A stretch of DNA of 64,000 bases from Longimicrobiales bacterium (GTDB taxonomy: Bacteria > Gemmatimonadota > Gemmatimonadetes > Longimicrobiales > Gaopeijiaceae), in the NCBI GenBank assembly GCA_028279425.1, contig JANQNV010000198.1, positions 1 through 64,000 on the forward strand, given 5' to 3'. The position numbers were made by a program, and so were the translations under genes. The notes under the pieces are model-generated. The model was not told the origin of the DNA. It saw only the letters and a list, made by a program, of their open reading frames with translations, and ran no database searches. Below are positions 35,495 through 44,244 of this stretch, piece by piece (within the stretch, counting starts at the first letter, position 1; every line of letters begins with the position of its first letter).

Positions 35495-36679
35495 GTGCGC
35501 CCCACCCTTCCCGTTGGACTCGTTCGTCATCCGCTCGAGCCCGATCCGTCGCTGCGGGCGTGGGACTCCGCCGACGCGCTCCTCCTCGATTGGCTCGCTG
35601 GCCGCGCCGAGACGGGGCCGACCTTCCCGGTCGGTCCCGCCGGCGCCTCTCTGGCGGAGACCGTCGTGGTCGGAGACCGTTTCGGCGCACTCGCGCTCGG
35701 ACTCGTTCTTGCGAGCCCGGAGGGACACCTGCGGGTCTTCGGCGACAACGTCCTGGCCGACGAGGCGATCGCGAGGAACGCGCGCCGCGTAGGTGTCGCC
35801 TCGACCCGATGGAGCTTCGCCGAGACCACGGAGCTGGACGCGCTGCCCGCCCACTCGGTGACGCGGGTCGTCTACAAGGTGCCCCGTGATCTCGGCACCC
35901 TGGAGCACACGCTTCATTCGCTGCGCCGGGTCATGCCCCCGGGCGCCGAACTCGTGGGCGGAGGCATGACCCGGCAGGTGCATACCTCGACGTTGAAGCA
36001 GCTGGAGTCGATCGTCGGGCCGACCCTCACCTCGCACGCCCGCAGACGGGCCCGGCTGATCCACACGCGCGTCGATCCGGCGCTCGAGCCGCCCGCCGAC
36101 CCGTGGCCGATCTGGTGGGAGTTCGAAGGGATCCGCACGTGCAACCACGCGGGAGTGTTTTCGGCATCGGGCCTCGACCAGGGAACGCGCGTGCTGCTCG
36201 AACACCTTCCTCGCCTGATCGAACGTCTCCCACCGGACGCCCGATCCGTGGTCGACCTCGGCTGCGGCAACGGCATACTCGGCACCTGGCTGGCGCGAGC
36301 CCGCCCGGGGGTCGACCTCGAGTTCCGCGACGTCTCCTTCACGGCCCTCCGCTCGGCGGAGGCCACCTTCCGGGCCACCTTGCCCGACGAGCGCGCCCGT
36401 TTCACGGCAGCCGACGGAATGCACGGACGAGACGCCGCCTCGGTCGACCTCGTCGTCTGCAATCCTCCGTTCCACGCGCAGGGCGCACGGGGCGACCGCA
36501 CGTCGGGCGTGATGTTCGCCGGAGCCCATCGAGCGTTGCGACCCGGAGGCCAGCTGTGGGTCGTCGGGAACCGCCACCTGGGGTATCTCAAACGGCTGCG
36601 GCGGCGCTTCGGCGAGGCCGACCTCGTGGCCGACCACCCCCGCTTCCAGGTGATCCGCGCCGCACGCCGGTCCGGCTGA
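35495..36679 (+). CDS. RlmG/RsmC-like rRNA guanine-N2 methyltransferase
   Basis: 394 residues beginning at a GTG. It has the two-domain plan of RlmG/RsmC: a degenerate N-terminal methyltransferase-like domain and an active C-terminal one with [16 protein letters not shown] (SAM loop, about 252-267) and catalytic NPPFH (323-327). Length is near E. coli RlmG (378), which methylates G1835 of 23S rRNA, so RlmG is the better guess over RsmC. Both are SAM-dependent. Confidence 0.85.
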   Translation: MRPTLPVGLVRHPLEPDPSLRAWDSADALLLDWLAGRAETGPTFPVGPAGASLAETVVVGDRFGALALGLVLASPEGHLRVFGDNVLADEAIARNARRVGVASTRWSFAETTELDALPAHSVTRVVYKVPRDLGTLEHTLHSLRRVMPPGAELVGGGMTRQVHTSTLKQLESIVGPTLTSHARRRARLIHTRVDPALEPPADPWPIWWEFEGIRTCNHAGVFSASGLDQGTRVLLEHLPRLIERLPPDARSVVDLGCGNGILGTWLARARPGVDLEFRDVSFTALRSAEATFRATLPDERARFTAADGMHGRDAASVDLVVCNPPFHAQGARGDRTSGVMFAGAHRALRPGGQLWVVGNRHLGYLKRLRRRFGEADLVADHPRFQVIRAARRSG

Positions 36680-36750
36680 AGCCGGGGGGCTTGCCGTTCC
36701 GGCGCAGGGGCCGGATTCTGAGCCGCCCGACCATCCTCCCGGAGACTGCG

Positions 36751-39700
36751 ATGCGCCGCACCCGCCCTGTTCGATCCCGCCTCCCCTTCGCGCTCCTCGT
36801 CGGGCTCGGCAGCGCCGTGCCGACCGCGCCCGCGGAGGCACAGACCGACGCCTCGCCGCCGGTCGACCCCGCGGCATTCCAGGCGATGCAATGGCGAGGC
36901 GTCGGCCCGTTCCGCGGCGGAAGATCGGTCGCCGTCTCCGGGGTAACGCGCGACCCCATGTCGTACTACATGGGCACCGTCGGGGGCGGTGTCTGGAAGA
37001 CCACCGATGCGGGCACCACCTGGCAGAACGTCACGGATGGTCAACTCGGCACCTCGTCGGTCGGGGCAATCGCGGTGTCGGAGTCCGACCCGAACGTGGT
37101 CTACGTCGGGATGGGCGAGCACGCCGTCCGGGGCGTAATGACGTCGCACGGAGACGGCGTGTACCGCTCCACCGACGCCGGCAAGACGTGGGTCCACCTC
37201 GGGCTGGACCGGTCCCGCGCGATCTCGCGCATCCGGGTCCATCCCGACGACCCCGACGTGGTCTACGTGGCGGCCCAGGGGGCTCCGTACGGGGCCAACG
37301 AGGAGCGGGGCGTCTACCGGTCGGCCGACGGCGGCGCGACGTGGGAGAAGATCCTGTACGTCGACGAAAACTCGGGAGCGTCCGACCTCGCCATGGACAT
37401 GACCAACCCGCGGATTCTGTACGCCTCCTTCTGGGAGCACCGTCGCCTCCCCTGGCAGGTGCAGTCGGGTGGTGAGGGGAGTGGCTTCTGGAAATCGACC
37501 GACGGCGGCGATACCTGGACGCCGATCGACGACGGACTGCCGGACATGATGGGGAAGACGGCCATCGACGTCTCGCGGGCGAACCCGGACCGGCTCTTCG
37601 CCATCGTCGAGGCCGACCCCGGTGGCGGCGTCTTCCGCTCCGACGACGCCGGGCGCAGCTGGCAGCGGGTGAACGAAGACTGGACGCTGCGCGCGCGGGC
37701 CTGGTACTACATCGAGATCTTCGCCGACCCGGTCGACCAGGAGACGGTCTACGTACTCAACGCCCCTATGATGAGGTCGATCGACGGCGGGCGTACCTTC
37801 TCCAACGTGCCGGTCCCGCACGGCGACAACCACGACCTCTGGATCAATCCGACCGACAACACGGCGATGATCAACGCCAACGACGGCGGCGCCAACGTGT
37901 CGTTCAACGCGGGCCGAAGCTGGTCGACCCAGCAGAACCAACCCACCGCCCAGTTCTACCGGGTCGCCGTCGACAACCAGTTTCCCTATCACATCTACGG
38001 CGGTCAGCAGGACAACTCCACCGTCGCCACGGCGAGCGCCGGGAGCGGCGGAATCGGATGGAAGGACTGGTACCCGGTGGGCGGCTGCGAGAGTGCCTAC
38101 ACGGCGTTCGACCCCGACGACCCTCGGTTCGTCTACGCCGGCTGCTACATGGGCATCATCAGCCGCTACGACCATGCCACCCGGGCGTCGCGCGACATCG
38201 GGATCTATCCCGTCTTGCCCGCGGCCCTGCAGGGGCGCGAGATGAAGTTCCGCTACAACTGGAACGCCCCGATCGTCGCCTCTCCGCACGACTGGTCGGA
38301 GATCTATCACGCCTCCAACCACCTCGCCCGCACGCGGGACGGAGGGATGACGTGGGAGGTGATCAGCCCCGACCTGACGCGCGACGAAGACGACAAGCAG
38401 GGCTACGGAGGCGGGCCGATCACGAACGAAGGCGCCGGCGGTGAGATCTACGGCACGATCAGCTACGTGGCGATCTCACCCCACGAGCGGGGCACGATCT
38501 GGACGGGAAGCGATGACGGACTCGTCCAGCTGACCCGCGACGACGGCGCGACGTGGGTCGATGTGACCCCCGACCTGGACCTCCCGCCCGGGCAGGTGCA
38601 CGCGATCGAGGTGTCGCCCCACGACCCCGCGACGGCTTACGTGGCCTACACGAGCTACAAGTTCAACGACTTCACGCCGTACGTGCTCATGACGACCGAC
38701 TACGGCGCCAGCTGGACGAACCGGGTCGCGGGGATCGACGACGAGGCGTGGACGAAGGTCGTGCGAGAGGATCCCGTGCGTGCGGGCCTGCTGTACCTCG
38801 GCACGGAAACCGGCGTGTACGTCTCGTGGGATCAGGGCGAGCGCTGGCAGTCCCTCCAGCTCAACCTTCCCAACACGCCCATCAACGACCTGGTCATTCA
38901 GGAGCGGGAGAATGATCTCGTCGCGGCGACGTCGGGACGGAGCTTCTGGGTGCTCGACGACCTCTCGCCCCTCCAGCAATTCGCCGAAACGACGGGTCCC
39001 GTGCAGCTCCTGCGTCCGCGTCACGCCTACCGCGCGGCCGGGGGCGGCTTCGGGGGCGGCGGTGGGGCGACGGCGGGCCGAAACCCGCCGCCGGGTGCGG
39101 TCATCCACCTCCGGCTCAACGAGCCGCCGCCCGAAGACGCGGTAGCCACGGTCGAGATCCTCACCTCGTCAGGTGACCTCGTGCGCACCTTCTCGACCGA
39201 ACCCGATGAGGACCTCAGCCCGAACGCCCGACCGCTTCAACTCCGCGAAGGGCTCAACCGCATCGTCTGGGACCTCCGCCATGAGCAGATCCCCAACATC
39301 CCGGGCGCCTACGTCTTCGGATCCCTCCGGGGCCGCCGCGTCGTGCCCGGTTCGTACGAGGTGCGATTCACCATGGGCGACATCGCCCAGAGCCAGCCGC
39401 TCGAGGTTCGCCTCGATCCCCGAATGGACGACGCCGATCTGGCCGAAATGGTCGAACAGGACGCCTTCGTCGCCGACGTCGCGCGCGAGTTGACCGCCAT
39501 CCACCGGGCGGCAACCGACGTGAACGGCGTGAACGCGCAGATCGACGCTCTCCTCGAGCGGGTCGACGGTCGTACCGGTGCCGACCGCGCCGCAGAGGCC
39601 GCAGAGGGCCTCACCACCGACCTGGAGACCGTGGCCGACTCGCTCTACCAGGCCCGCACCGTCGACGGGCAGACCGTCATCAACTTTCCGTCCCGGCTGA

Positions 39701-39921
39701 AGTTCCAGTACGTCTGGCTCCACGGGAACGCCGAGGGTGCCGAGACCGGCGTGTCGCAGGGTTCGAGAGACGTGCTCGGGGATCTGCGCGTGCGTTGGAC
39801 GCAACACCGGGACACCGTCGAAGAGCTGCTCGGGCCGCGACTGAACGAGTTCAATCAGCTGCTCGAGGAGCTCGGATTCGGACGGATCATTCCACCGATT
39901 CGATCGCGCCCGATCACGTAG
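36751..39921 (+). CDS. Large secreted BNR/sortilin-type beta-propeller protein
   Basis: 1056 residues. A signal peptide ends near residue 31 (APAEAQ). The first 750 residues hold repeated BNR (Asp-box) motifs such as [58 protein letters not shown] and [11 protein letters not shown], giving one or two large propellers. A Gly-rich linker (GGGFGGGGG) leads to a beta-sandwich region (about 775-900) and a helical C-terminus. Databases often call these glycosyl hydrolases, but no catalytic residues can be assigned here. GGAG 7 bases before ATG 36751 supports the start. Confidence 0.88.
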   Translation: MRRTRPVRSRLPFALLVGLGSAVPTAPAEAQTDASPPVDPAAFQAMQWRGVGPFRGGRSVAVSGVTRDPMSYYMGTVGGGVWKTTDAGTTWQNVTDGQLGTSSVGAIAVSESDPNVVYVGMGEHAVRGVMTSHGDGVYRSTDAGKTWVHLGLDRSRAISRIRVHPDDPDVVYVAAQGAPYGANEERGVYRSADGGATWEKILYVDENSGASDLAMDMTNPRILYASFWEHRRLPWQVQSGGEGSGFWKSTDGGDTWTPIDDGLPDMMGKTAIDVSRANPDRLFAIVEADPGGGVFRSDDAGRSWQRVNEDWTLRARAWYYIEIFADPVDQETVYVLNAPMMRSIDGGRTFSNVPVPHGDNHDLWINPTDNTAMINANDGGANVSFNAGRSWSTQQNQPTAQFYRVAVDNQFPYHIYGGQQDNSTVATASAGSGGIGWKDWYPVGGCESAYTAFDPDDPRFVYAGCYMGIISRYDHATRASRDIGIYPVLPAALQGREMKFRYNWNAPIVASPHDWSEIYHASNHLARTRDGGMTWEVISPDLTRDEDDKQGYGGGPITNEGAGGEIYGTISYVAISPHERGTIWTGSDDGLVQLTRDDGATWVDVTPDLDLPPGQVHAIEVSPHDPATAYVAYTSYKFNDFTPYVLMTTDYGASWTNRVAGIDDEAWTKVVREDPVRAGLLYLGTETGVYVSWDQGERWQSLQLNLPNTPINDLVIQERENDLVAATSGRSFWVLDDLSPLQQFAETTGPVQLLRPRHAYRAAGGGFGGGGGATAGRNPPPGAVIHLRLNEPPPEDAVATVEILTSSGDLVRTFSTEPDEDLSPNARPLQLREGLNRIVWDLRHEQIPNIPGAYVFGSLRGRRVVPGSYEVRFTMGDIAQSQPLEVRLDPRMDDADLAEMVEQDAFVADVARELTAIHRAATDVNGVNAQIDALLERVDGRTGADRAAEAAEGLTTDLETVADSLYQARTVDGQTVINFPSRLKFQYVWLHGNAEGAETGVSQGSRDVLGDLRVRWTQHRDTVEELLGPRLNEFNQLLEELGFGRIIPPIRSRPIT

Positions 39922-40003
39922 GGGACGCCCCGGAACGGCCGCACACGTTGGGCGCGGACGCGCTCGGCGTTGCGGTGTGGTGTCGCGGTCCGCCGATGTC
40001 GAT

Positions 40004-41506
40004 TCAGCCGTCGGCGGACAGCAGCGCCGACACGTCGTGGCCCCGCGTCTTGAGACCCTGCTCCATCCCCGACTTGTCGACGGAACGCAGGTAGGCCTCG
40101 CTCGGTTCGACCAGCCCGGTGTCGACCAGTTCGAACAGGGCATCGTTGAGCGTGACCATGCCCGACTTGCGACTCGTCTGCATGATCGACGGAAGCTGGA
40201 AGGTCTTTCCCTCTCGGATGAGGTTGCTCACCGCCGGGCTGGCGAGAAGCACCTCGCGGGCCGCGATGCGCCCTCCGCCGACCTTCTTGCAGAGCGTCTG
40301 CGAAATCACCCCTCGCAACGACTCGGAGAGCATCACCCGAATCTGAGACTGCTGGTCGGCCGGGAACTGGTCGATCAAGCGGTCCACCGTGGAGGCGGCG
40401 GTCGTGGTGTGCAGCGTGCCGAACACCAGGTGTCCGGTCTCGGCGGTCTCGATCGCGATCGCCACCGTCTCGAGATCGCGTAGCTCGCCGATCAGCACGA
40501 TGTCCGGGTCTTCGCGCAGGGCCGCCCGGAGGCCGACCTTGAACGACTCGGTGTGGAGTCCCACCTGGCGATGGGTCACGAGGCAACCGCGGCTTTCGTG
40601 CACGAACTCGATCGGGTCTTCGATGGTCAGGATGTGATCCTGTCGCTCCCGATTCATCAGGTCGACCATCGCCGCGAGCGTCGTCGACTTCCCCGATCCG
40701 GTGGGGCCCGTCACGAGCACGAGTCCCTTGTTCAGGTAGCACAGCTTTTGTAGCTCGGGGCCGATGCGCATCTGCTCGCACGAGGGGATCTCGCTCGGAA
40801 TGACCCGGAAGACGGCCATCGGCCCGCCGCGGTCCATCGCGGCGTTGGCGCGGAATCGCGCCAGGCCCGGGATCTCGTAGGCGTAGTCGGCGTCACCCGT
40901 CTCTTCGAACTTGGTGCGGTCGTCGTCCGACATCACACTCGCGTGCATCGCGTGGAGCGTGGCGGCGTCGAGTGGCGGCGCCTCTTCCCGCCGCAGGGCT
41001 CCGTCGCAGCGCACGATGGGCGGCTGACCCACACGCAGGTGCAGGTCGGATGCCCCGGCCTCGACCAACCCGCGCAAGAGCGCGTCGAGCGCCTGCCGCG
41101 CTCGGGCGGCGTCCAGCGAGTCCGCTCGGGCCGCGTCCGGCGTGTGTGCACGGGCCGGAGCGGTCGTCTGCGAAGCGCCGGGTCCCGCCGTCGACTCCGC
41201 CGCATTCCCCACCGGTCGGATCGTGACCGAGGTGTCTCCCGCCGCGGACCGGAACTCCACCCGGACGGCGCCGCTGGGAGCGTCGTACCCGAAGTCGGTC
41301 GCCCCCCCGTCGGCCACCTCGGTTGCGTGCTCAGGGCCGGCCATCTCGCGCACCAGGGCGAGGAGTTGAGGACCCGCCACCGGCTTGGGCGTCAGGGGCC
41401 GACGTCGCGATCCGGAGACGAGGGCGATCGGCTGCCCCGCCGCGGCATGGAGTGCGTCACAGTCCTTCTGGTGCAAGACGGCGATGAACTGATCCAGTCG
41501 AGCCAT
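40004..41506 (-). CDS. PilT-like type IV pilus retraction ATPase with extended N-terminus
   Basis: 500 residues, about 150 more than PilT. The C-terminal 360 residues are a full PilT: PAS-like domain (SDLHLRVGQPPIVRCDG), Walker A GPTGSGKST (about 264-272), Asp box, Walker B with DIVLIGELRD, and His box HLVFGTLHTTTA. The extra N-terminus (1-100) looks like a second, diverged copy of the PAS-like domain and is joined by an Ala/Thr-rich linker. It hydrolyses ATP to depolymerise pili in the family. Seven bases upstream lies the small gene at 41514. No other pilus genes are in the window. Confidence 0.88.
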   Translation of the reverse strand: MARLDQFIAVLHQKDCDALHAAAGQPIALVSGSRRRPLTPKPVAGPQLLALVREMAGPEHATEVADGGATDFGYDAPSGAVRVEFRSAAGDTSVTIRPVGNAAESTAGPGASQTTAPARAHTPDAARADSLDAARARQALDALLRGLVEAGASDLHLRVGQPPIVRCDGALRREEAPPLDAATLHAMHASVMSDDDRTKFEETGDADYAYEIPGLARFRANAAMDRGGPMAVFRVIPSEIPSCEQMRIGPELQKLCYLNKGLVLVTGPTGSGKSTTLAAMVDLMNRERQDHILTIEDPIEFVHESRGCLVTHRQVGLHTESFKVGLRAALREDPDIVLIGELRDLETVAIAIETAETGHLVFGTLHTTTAASTVDRLIDQFPADQQSQIRVMLSESLRGVISQTLCKKVGGGRIAAREVLLASPAVSNLIREGKTFQLPSIMQTSRKSGMVTLNDALFELVDTGLVEPSEAYLRSVDKSGMEQGLKTRGHDVSALLSADG

Positions 41507-41513
41507 GAGTCGA

Positions 41514-41966
41514 TCAATCCTGTGGACGGACGTGGCAGATGTGGCGGCGGTTCAGGCACCACAGGCCGTCGGCCGATACGAGTGCGAAGAAGGCCTCGGG
41601 CTGATTCAGGAAGTCGATGCTGCGCGTGGCCGGGGGAGGAAGGTCGATCTCGACGTCACCTGCGTAGTCCCGACCGTCGGCCATGTGCACGAAGAGGGCC
41701 TTGTGCTCCACCACCGCCGGGCTCGGATCGATGCGGAGGTCGCCGAGCGCGACAGCGGTCACCTGGGTCTTCGCTACCAGCCGCACGTCGCCGCTCTCGA
41801 GGGTGAGGGCGAAGAACGCCTCGGCCCGGTTCAGCATCTCGAGGGGACTCTCGGTGCTGCCGGGGGCGCCGCGCCGAAACTGGAGGTGCACGTCGCCCTG
41901 TAGCGACTCGCCCGAGGTGAAGACGACCTCGCCGCAGACCCGTTGGGTCGTGGCCCAGTCATTCAT
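41514..41966 (-). CDS. Hypothetical protein with two internal repeats, upstream of the pilT-like gene
   Basis: 150 residues from ATG 41966, no signal peptide. The protein looks like two copies of a 65-70 residue beta-rich unit: the first contains NRAEAFFALTLESGDVRLVAKTQ and the second NQPEAFFALVSADGLWCLNRRH (shared PEAFFAL-type core). No known family recognised. Tight spacing to the pilT-like gene suggests a shared role, perhaps in controlling the ATPase or surface behaviour. An ATG at 42065 is possible but adds 33 basic residues. Confidence 0.75.
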   Translation of the reverse strand: MNDWATTQRVCGEVVFTSGESLQGDVHLQFRRGAPGSTESPLEMLNRAEAFFALTLESGDVRLVAKTQVTAVALGDLRIDPSPAVVEHKALFVHMADGRDYAGDVEIDLPPPATRSIDFLNQPEAFFALVSADGLWCLNRRHICHVRPQD

Positions 41967-42131
41967 TGCGGGGATTCCTGGGGGGGGGACACGGAACACT
42001 CCGAGGTAGTCTCGACGGATGGGCCACCCGACCTGAGCAGTCCGTCGGGCCGACCGACTCGACACCGGCGAAGCCCCTCACTATCGTCGCGGGGTCCGCG
42101 CATACGCCGTCCCGCCGGGAGATCACACGCC

Positions 42132-42848
42132 ATGCCCGTATCTCCGCGCCTCGTCGGAGCCCCGCGCTCGATCCGCAGGACCGCGACTCGTCTCGCGACC
42201 ACCGTGCTGCCGACCGCGATCCTCCTGGCCGCGGCCGTACTCCCGGCCTCGGCACAACTCGACGCGACCATCGCCGGTGCGGAACGGGCCAGAGACGGCG
42301 AAGTCGTGGTGCTGATGCGAACCGACGTCGGCGACCTCGTGCTCGGGATCGACACCCTGCGGGCCCCGGTGACCGGGACGAACTTCCTCCGGTACGTCGA
42401 CGCGGGACTGTACGGCGGAGGAACCTTCTACCGGGCGGTGCGAGACGACAATCAGCCCGACGACTCGGTGCGGATCGACGTCGTCCAGGGGGGGATGGAC
42501 CGGGCGCGACGTCGGCAGGCCTTCGATCCGATCGCACTCGAGGGGACGGAGCAAACGGGCCTCCGCCACCTCGACGGTACCCTGTCGATGGCTCGGTCCG
42601 GGCCCCACTCCGCCCGGGCAGAGTTCTTCATCACGCTGGGCCCGCAGCCCTCACTCGACGCGGGCGGGAACCGCAACCCCGACGGACTCGGCTTCGCCGC
42701 GTTCGGGCGCGTCCTCGGTGGTATGGAGGTCGTCCACGACATTCACGGACGCCCGGCCGACGGTCAGTATCTGGTCACTCGCGTCGCGATCCAGTTCGCC
42801 GAACGCATCGGTCCCCGGACGCCCGGGGGGGCTCCACCCGAGCCGTGA
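42132..42848 (+). CDS. Secreted cyclophilin-type peptidyl-prolyl isomerase
   Basis: 238 residues with a signal peptide ending near residue 41 (PASAQ). Cyclophilin landmarks are visible: TNFLRYVDAGLYGGGTFYRAV, IDVVQGGMD, LSMARSGPHSARAEFFI and FGRVLGGMEVV. It would speed prolyl isomerisation during folding of exported proteins. The usual catalytic Arg of FHR is at FYR; the rest of the active site looks reasonable. The gene diverges from the pilT-like pair and converges on the amidohydrolase gene, from which a hairpin separates it. Confidence 0.9.
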   Translation: MPVSPRLVGAPRSIRRTATRLATTVLPTAILLAAAVLPASAQLDATIAGAERARDGEVVVLMRTDVGDLVLGIDTLRAPVTGTNFLRYVDAGLYGGGTFYRAVRDDNQPDDSVRIDVVQGGMDRARRRQAFDPIALEGTEQTGLRHLDGTLSMARSGPHSARAEFFITLGPQPSLDAGGNRNPDGLGFAAFGRVLGGMEVVHDIHGRPADGQYLVTRVAIQFAERIGPRTPGGAPPEP

Positions 42849-42881
42849 CGCCGGCCGGCCCACGACGAGGGCCGACCGGCG
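42849..42881. terminator. Hairpin terminator between convergent genes
   Basis: A 13-bp GC-rich inverted repeat (42849-42861 with 42869-42881, one mismatch) around a 7-base loop begins directly after the cyclophilin stop and lies 11 bases from the convergent amidohydrolase stop. No T-run is present on either side. Confidence 0.6.
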
Positions 42882-42891
42882 CGACGTGGAC

Positions 42892-44217
42892 CTACGAGAT
42901 CACCAGCTTCCGGAGCTGAGCGATCTTCTCCATGTACTTCTCGAAGAAGTGTCGGTGGATGTCGGTCATGTCGAGCTCTCGCCCCTGGATGTAGGCCTGC
43001 TCCACATCGCTCATGGTATCGAGCGGATTGCCTGTCGTGATCAGGAGCGTCGCATCCTTGCCGGGCTCGAGCGAGCCGACCCGATCGTCGATCCCCATCA
43101 TCTCGGCGGCATTCAGCGTCACCGCCTTCACGGCTTCATCCTCCGGTAGACCGAAGGCCACCGCGACACCCGCCTCCCACTGCAGACGGTTGGTGTAGGC
43201 CGCACCCGAGCCACCCGAGATGGCGAACTTCACACCCGCTTCGTGCAAGCGTGCGGGCGTGGTGTAGGCGCCGTCGTATCCCTCCCACTGACGCCCGGGA
43301 GGCGCCATCGTCGAGGTGAGGATCACGGGGATCTCGTTGGCCACGAGTCGGTCGGCGACGTGGATCGCATCGGAGCCCCCACGGATCACCAGACGAATGC
43401 CCTCGTCTTCCGCCCAGGTGATGGCGTCGTTCATCTGGGCGATGCCATCGGCGTTGACGACCACGGGAATCTCGCCGTCCAGCGCGGGAATCATGGCGTC
43501 GTACCGCGAGTCACTGCGCAGCTCCTCACCCGCCTGGAGCGCGTCGCGGTAGGCGCGCGCATCGGCAAAGAAGCCCTTCAGCATCTGCACCTGCTCTTCG
43601 TAGCTGGGTGGCGGCTCTCCGCCGCCACCGCGAAAGCCCCGGAAGCCGCGGGGGTTCGGGTTCGGCCAGTTGACGTTCAGGGCCGCAGCTCCCTTGAGCG
43701 ACATCTCTTCCCAGGTCCACCCCTCCATGTTCATCGCCGACGACAGGCCCGAGATGAGGCCACCGCCCGGCGTGGTGAGGGTGACCAGGACTCCCGCCGT
43801 GCGGGTGGTGCCGATGTGCCGGCTCTCGCCGTTGACCGCCACCTCGGCCCGGATGTTGGGGTTGAAAGTGCCGAGCTCGTTCGTGTCGTTCGACACGCCC
43901 ACGGCGCCGATCTCGGCGATGCCCACCGAACTGTAGCTGTCGATCAGGCCCGGGTAGATGTGCTTGCCCGCCACATCCACGACACGGGCCCCGGCCGGAA
44001 CGTCGACATCGGCACCGACTGCCGTGATCACGCCGTTCTCGAACACGATGGTGCCGTTTTCGATGACGCCGTCGGACACCGTATGGATCGTCGCTCCCTG
44101 GAGGGCGATTGGTTCCGACTGCCGCGGCACGGTCATACGCACCTGCCCCTCGACTTCGACCGGCGCTCCCGTCCAGAGTGCGCCGGCCAGAAGCGACACG
44201 CCCAGAAGACGCTTCAT
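42892..44217 (-). CDS. Secreted amidohydrolase-family protein with lost metal motif
   Basis: 441 residues. The start at 44217 puts the signal peptide (MKRLLGVSLLAGALWTGAP) at the N-terminus and has GAGAGGGG just upstream; ATG at 44241 is an alternative. The composite beta-sandwich and TIM barrel of the imidazolonepropionase-like group are seen (VDVAGKHIYPGLID, MGIDDRVGSLEPGKDATLL). But the HxH metal motif that should follow GLID is SYSS (IDSYSSVG), so zinc binding and hydrolysis are doubtful. It follows the larger paralogue by 27 bases and probably works with it. Confidence 0.85.
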   Translation of the reverse strand: MKRLLGVSLLAGALWTGAPVEVEGQVRMTVPRQSEPIALQGATIHTVSDGVIENGTIVFENGVITAVGADVDVPAGARVVDVAGKHIYPGLIDSYSSVGIAEIGAVGVSNDTNELGTFNPNIRAEVAVNGESRHIGTTRTAGVLVTLTTPGGGLISGLSSAMNMEGWTWEEMSLKGAAALNVNWPNPNPRGFRGFRGGGGEPPPSYEEQVQMLKGFFADARAYRDALQAGEELRSDSRYDAMIPALDGEIPVVVNADGIAQMNDAITWAEDEGIRLVIRGGSDAIHVADRLVANEIPVILTSTMAPPGRQWEGYDGAYTTPARLHEAGVKFAISGGSGAAYTNRLQWEAGVAVAFGLPEDEAVKAVTLNAAEMMGIDDRVGSLEPGKDATLLITTGNPLDTMSDVEQAYIQGRELDMTDIHRHFFEKYMEKIAQLRKLVIS

Positions 44218-44244
44218 GGGTCCCCTCTCCGTGTGAGTCATGCC

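Noticed and set aside
35914-38322. An 802-codon leftward open frame opposite the RlmG-like and BNR genes
   Set aside because: Antisense shadow; crosses two sense genes with clear families.
36751-39921. Calling the BNR protein a glycoside hydrolase
   Set aside because: Asp-box repeats show the propeller fold only; no sialidase Arg triad or other catalytic set can be identified.
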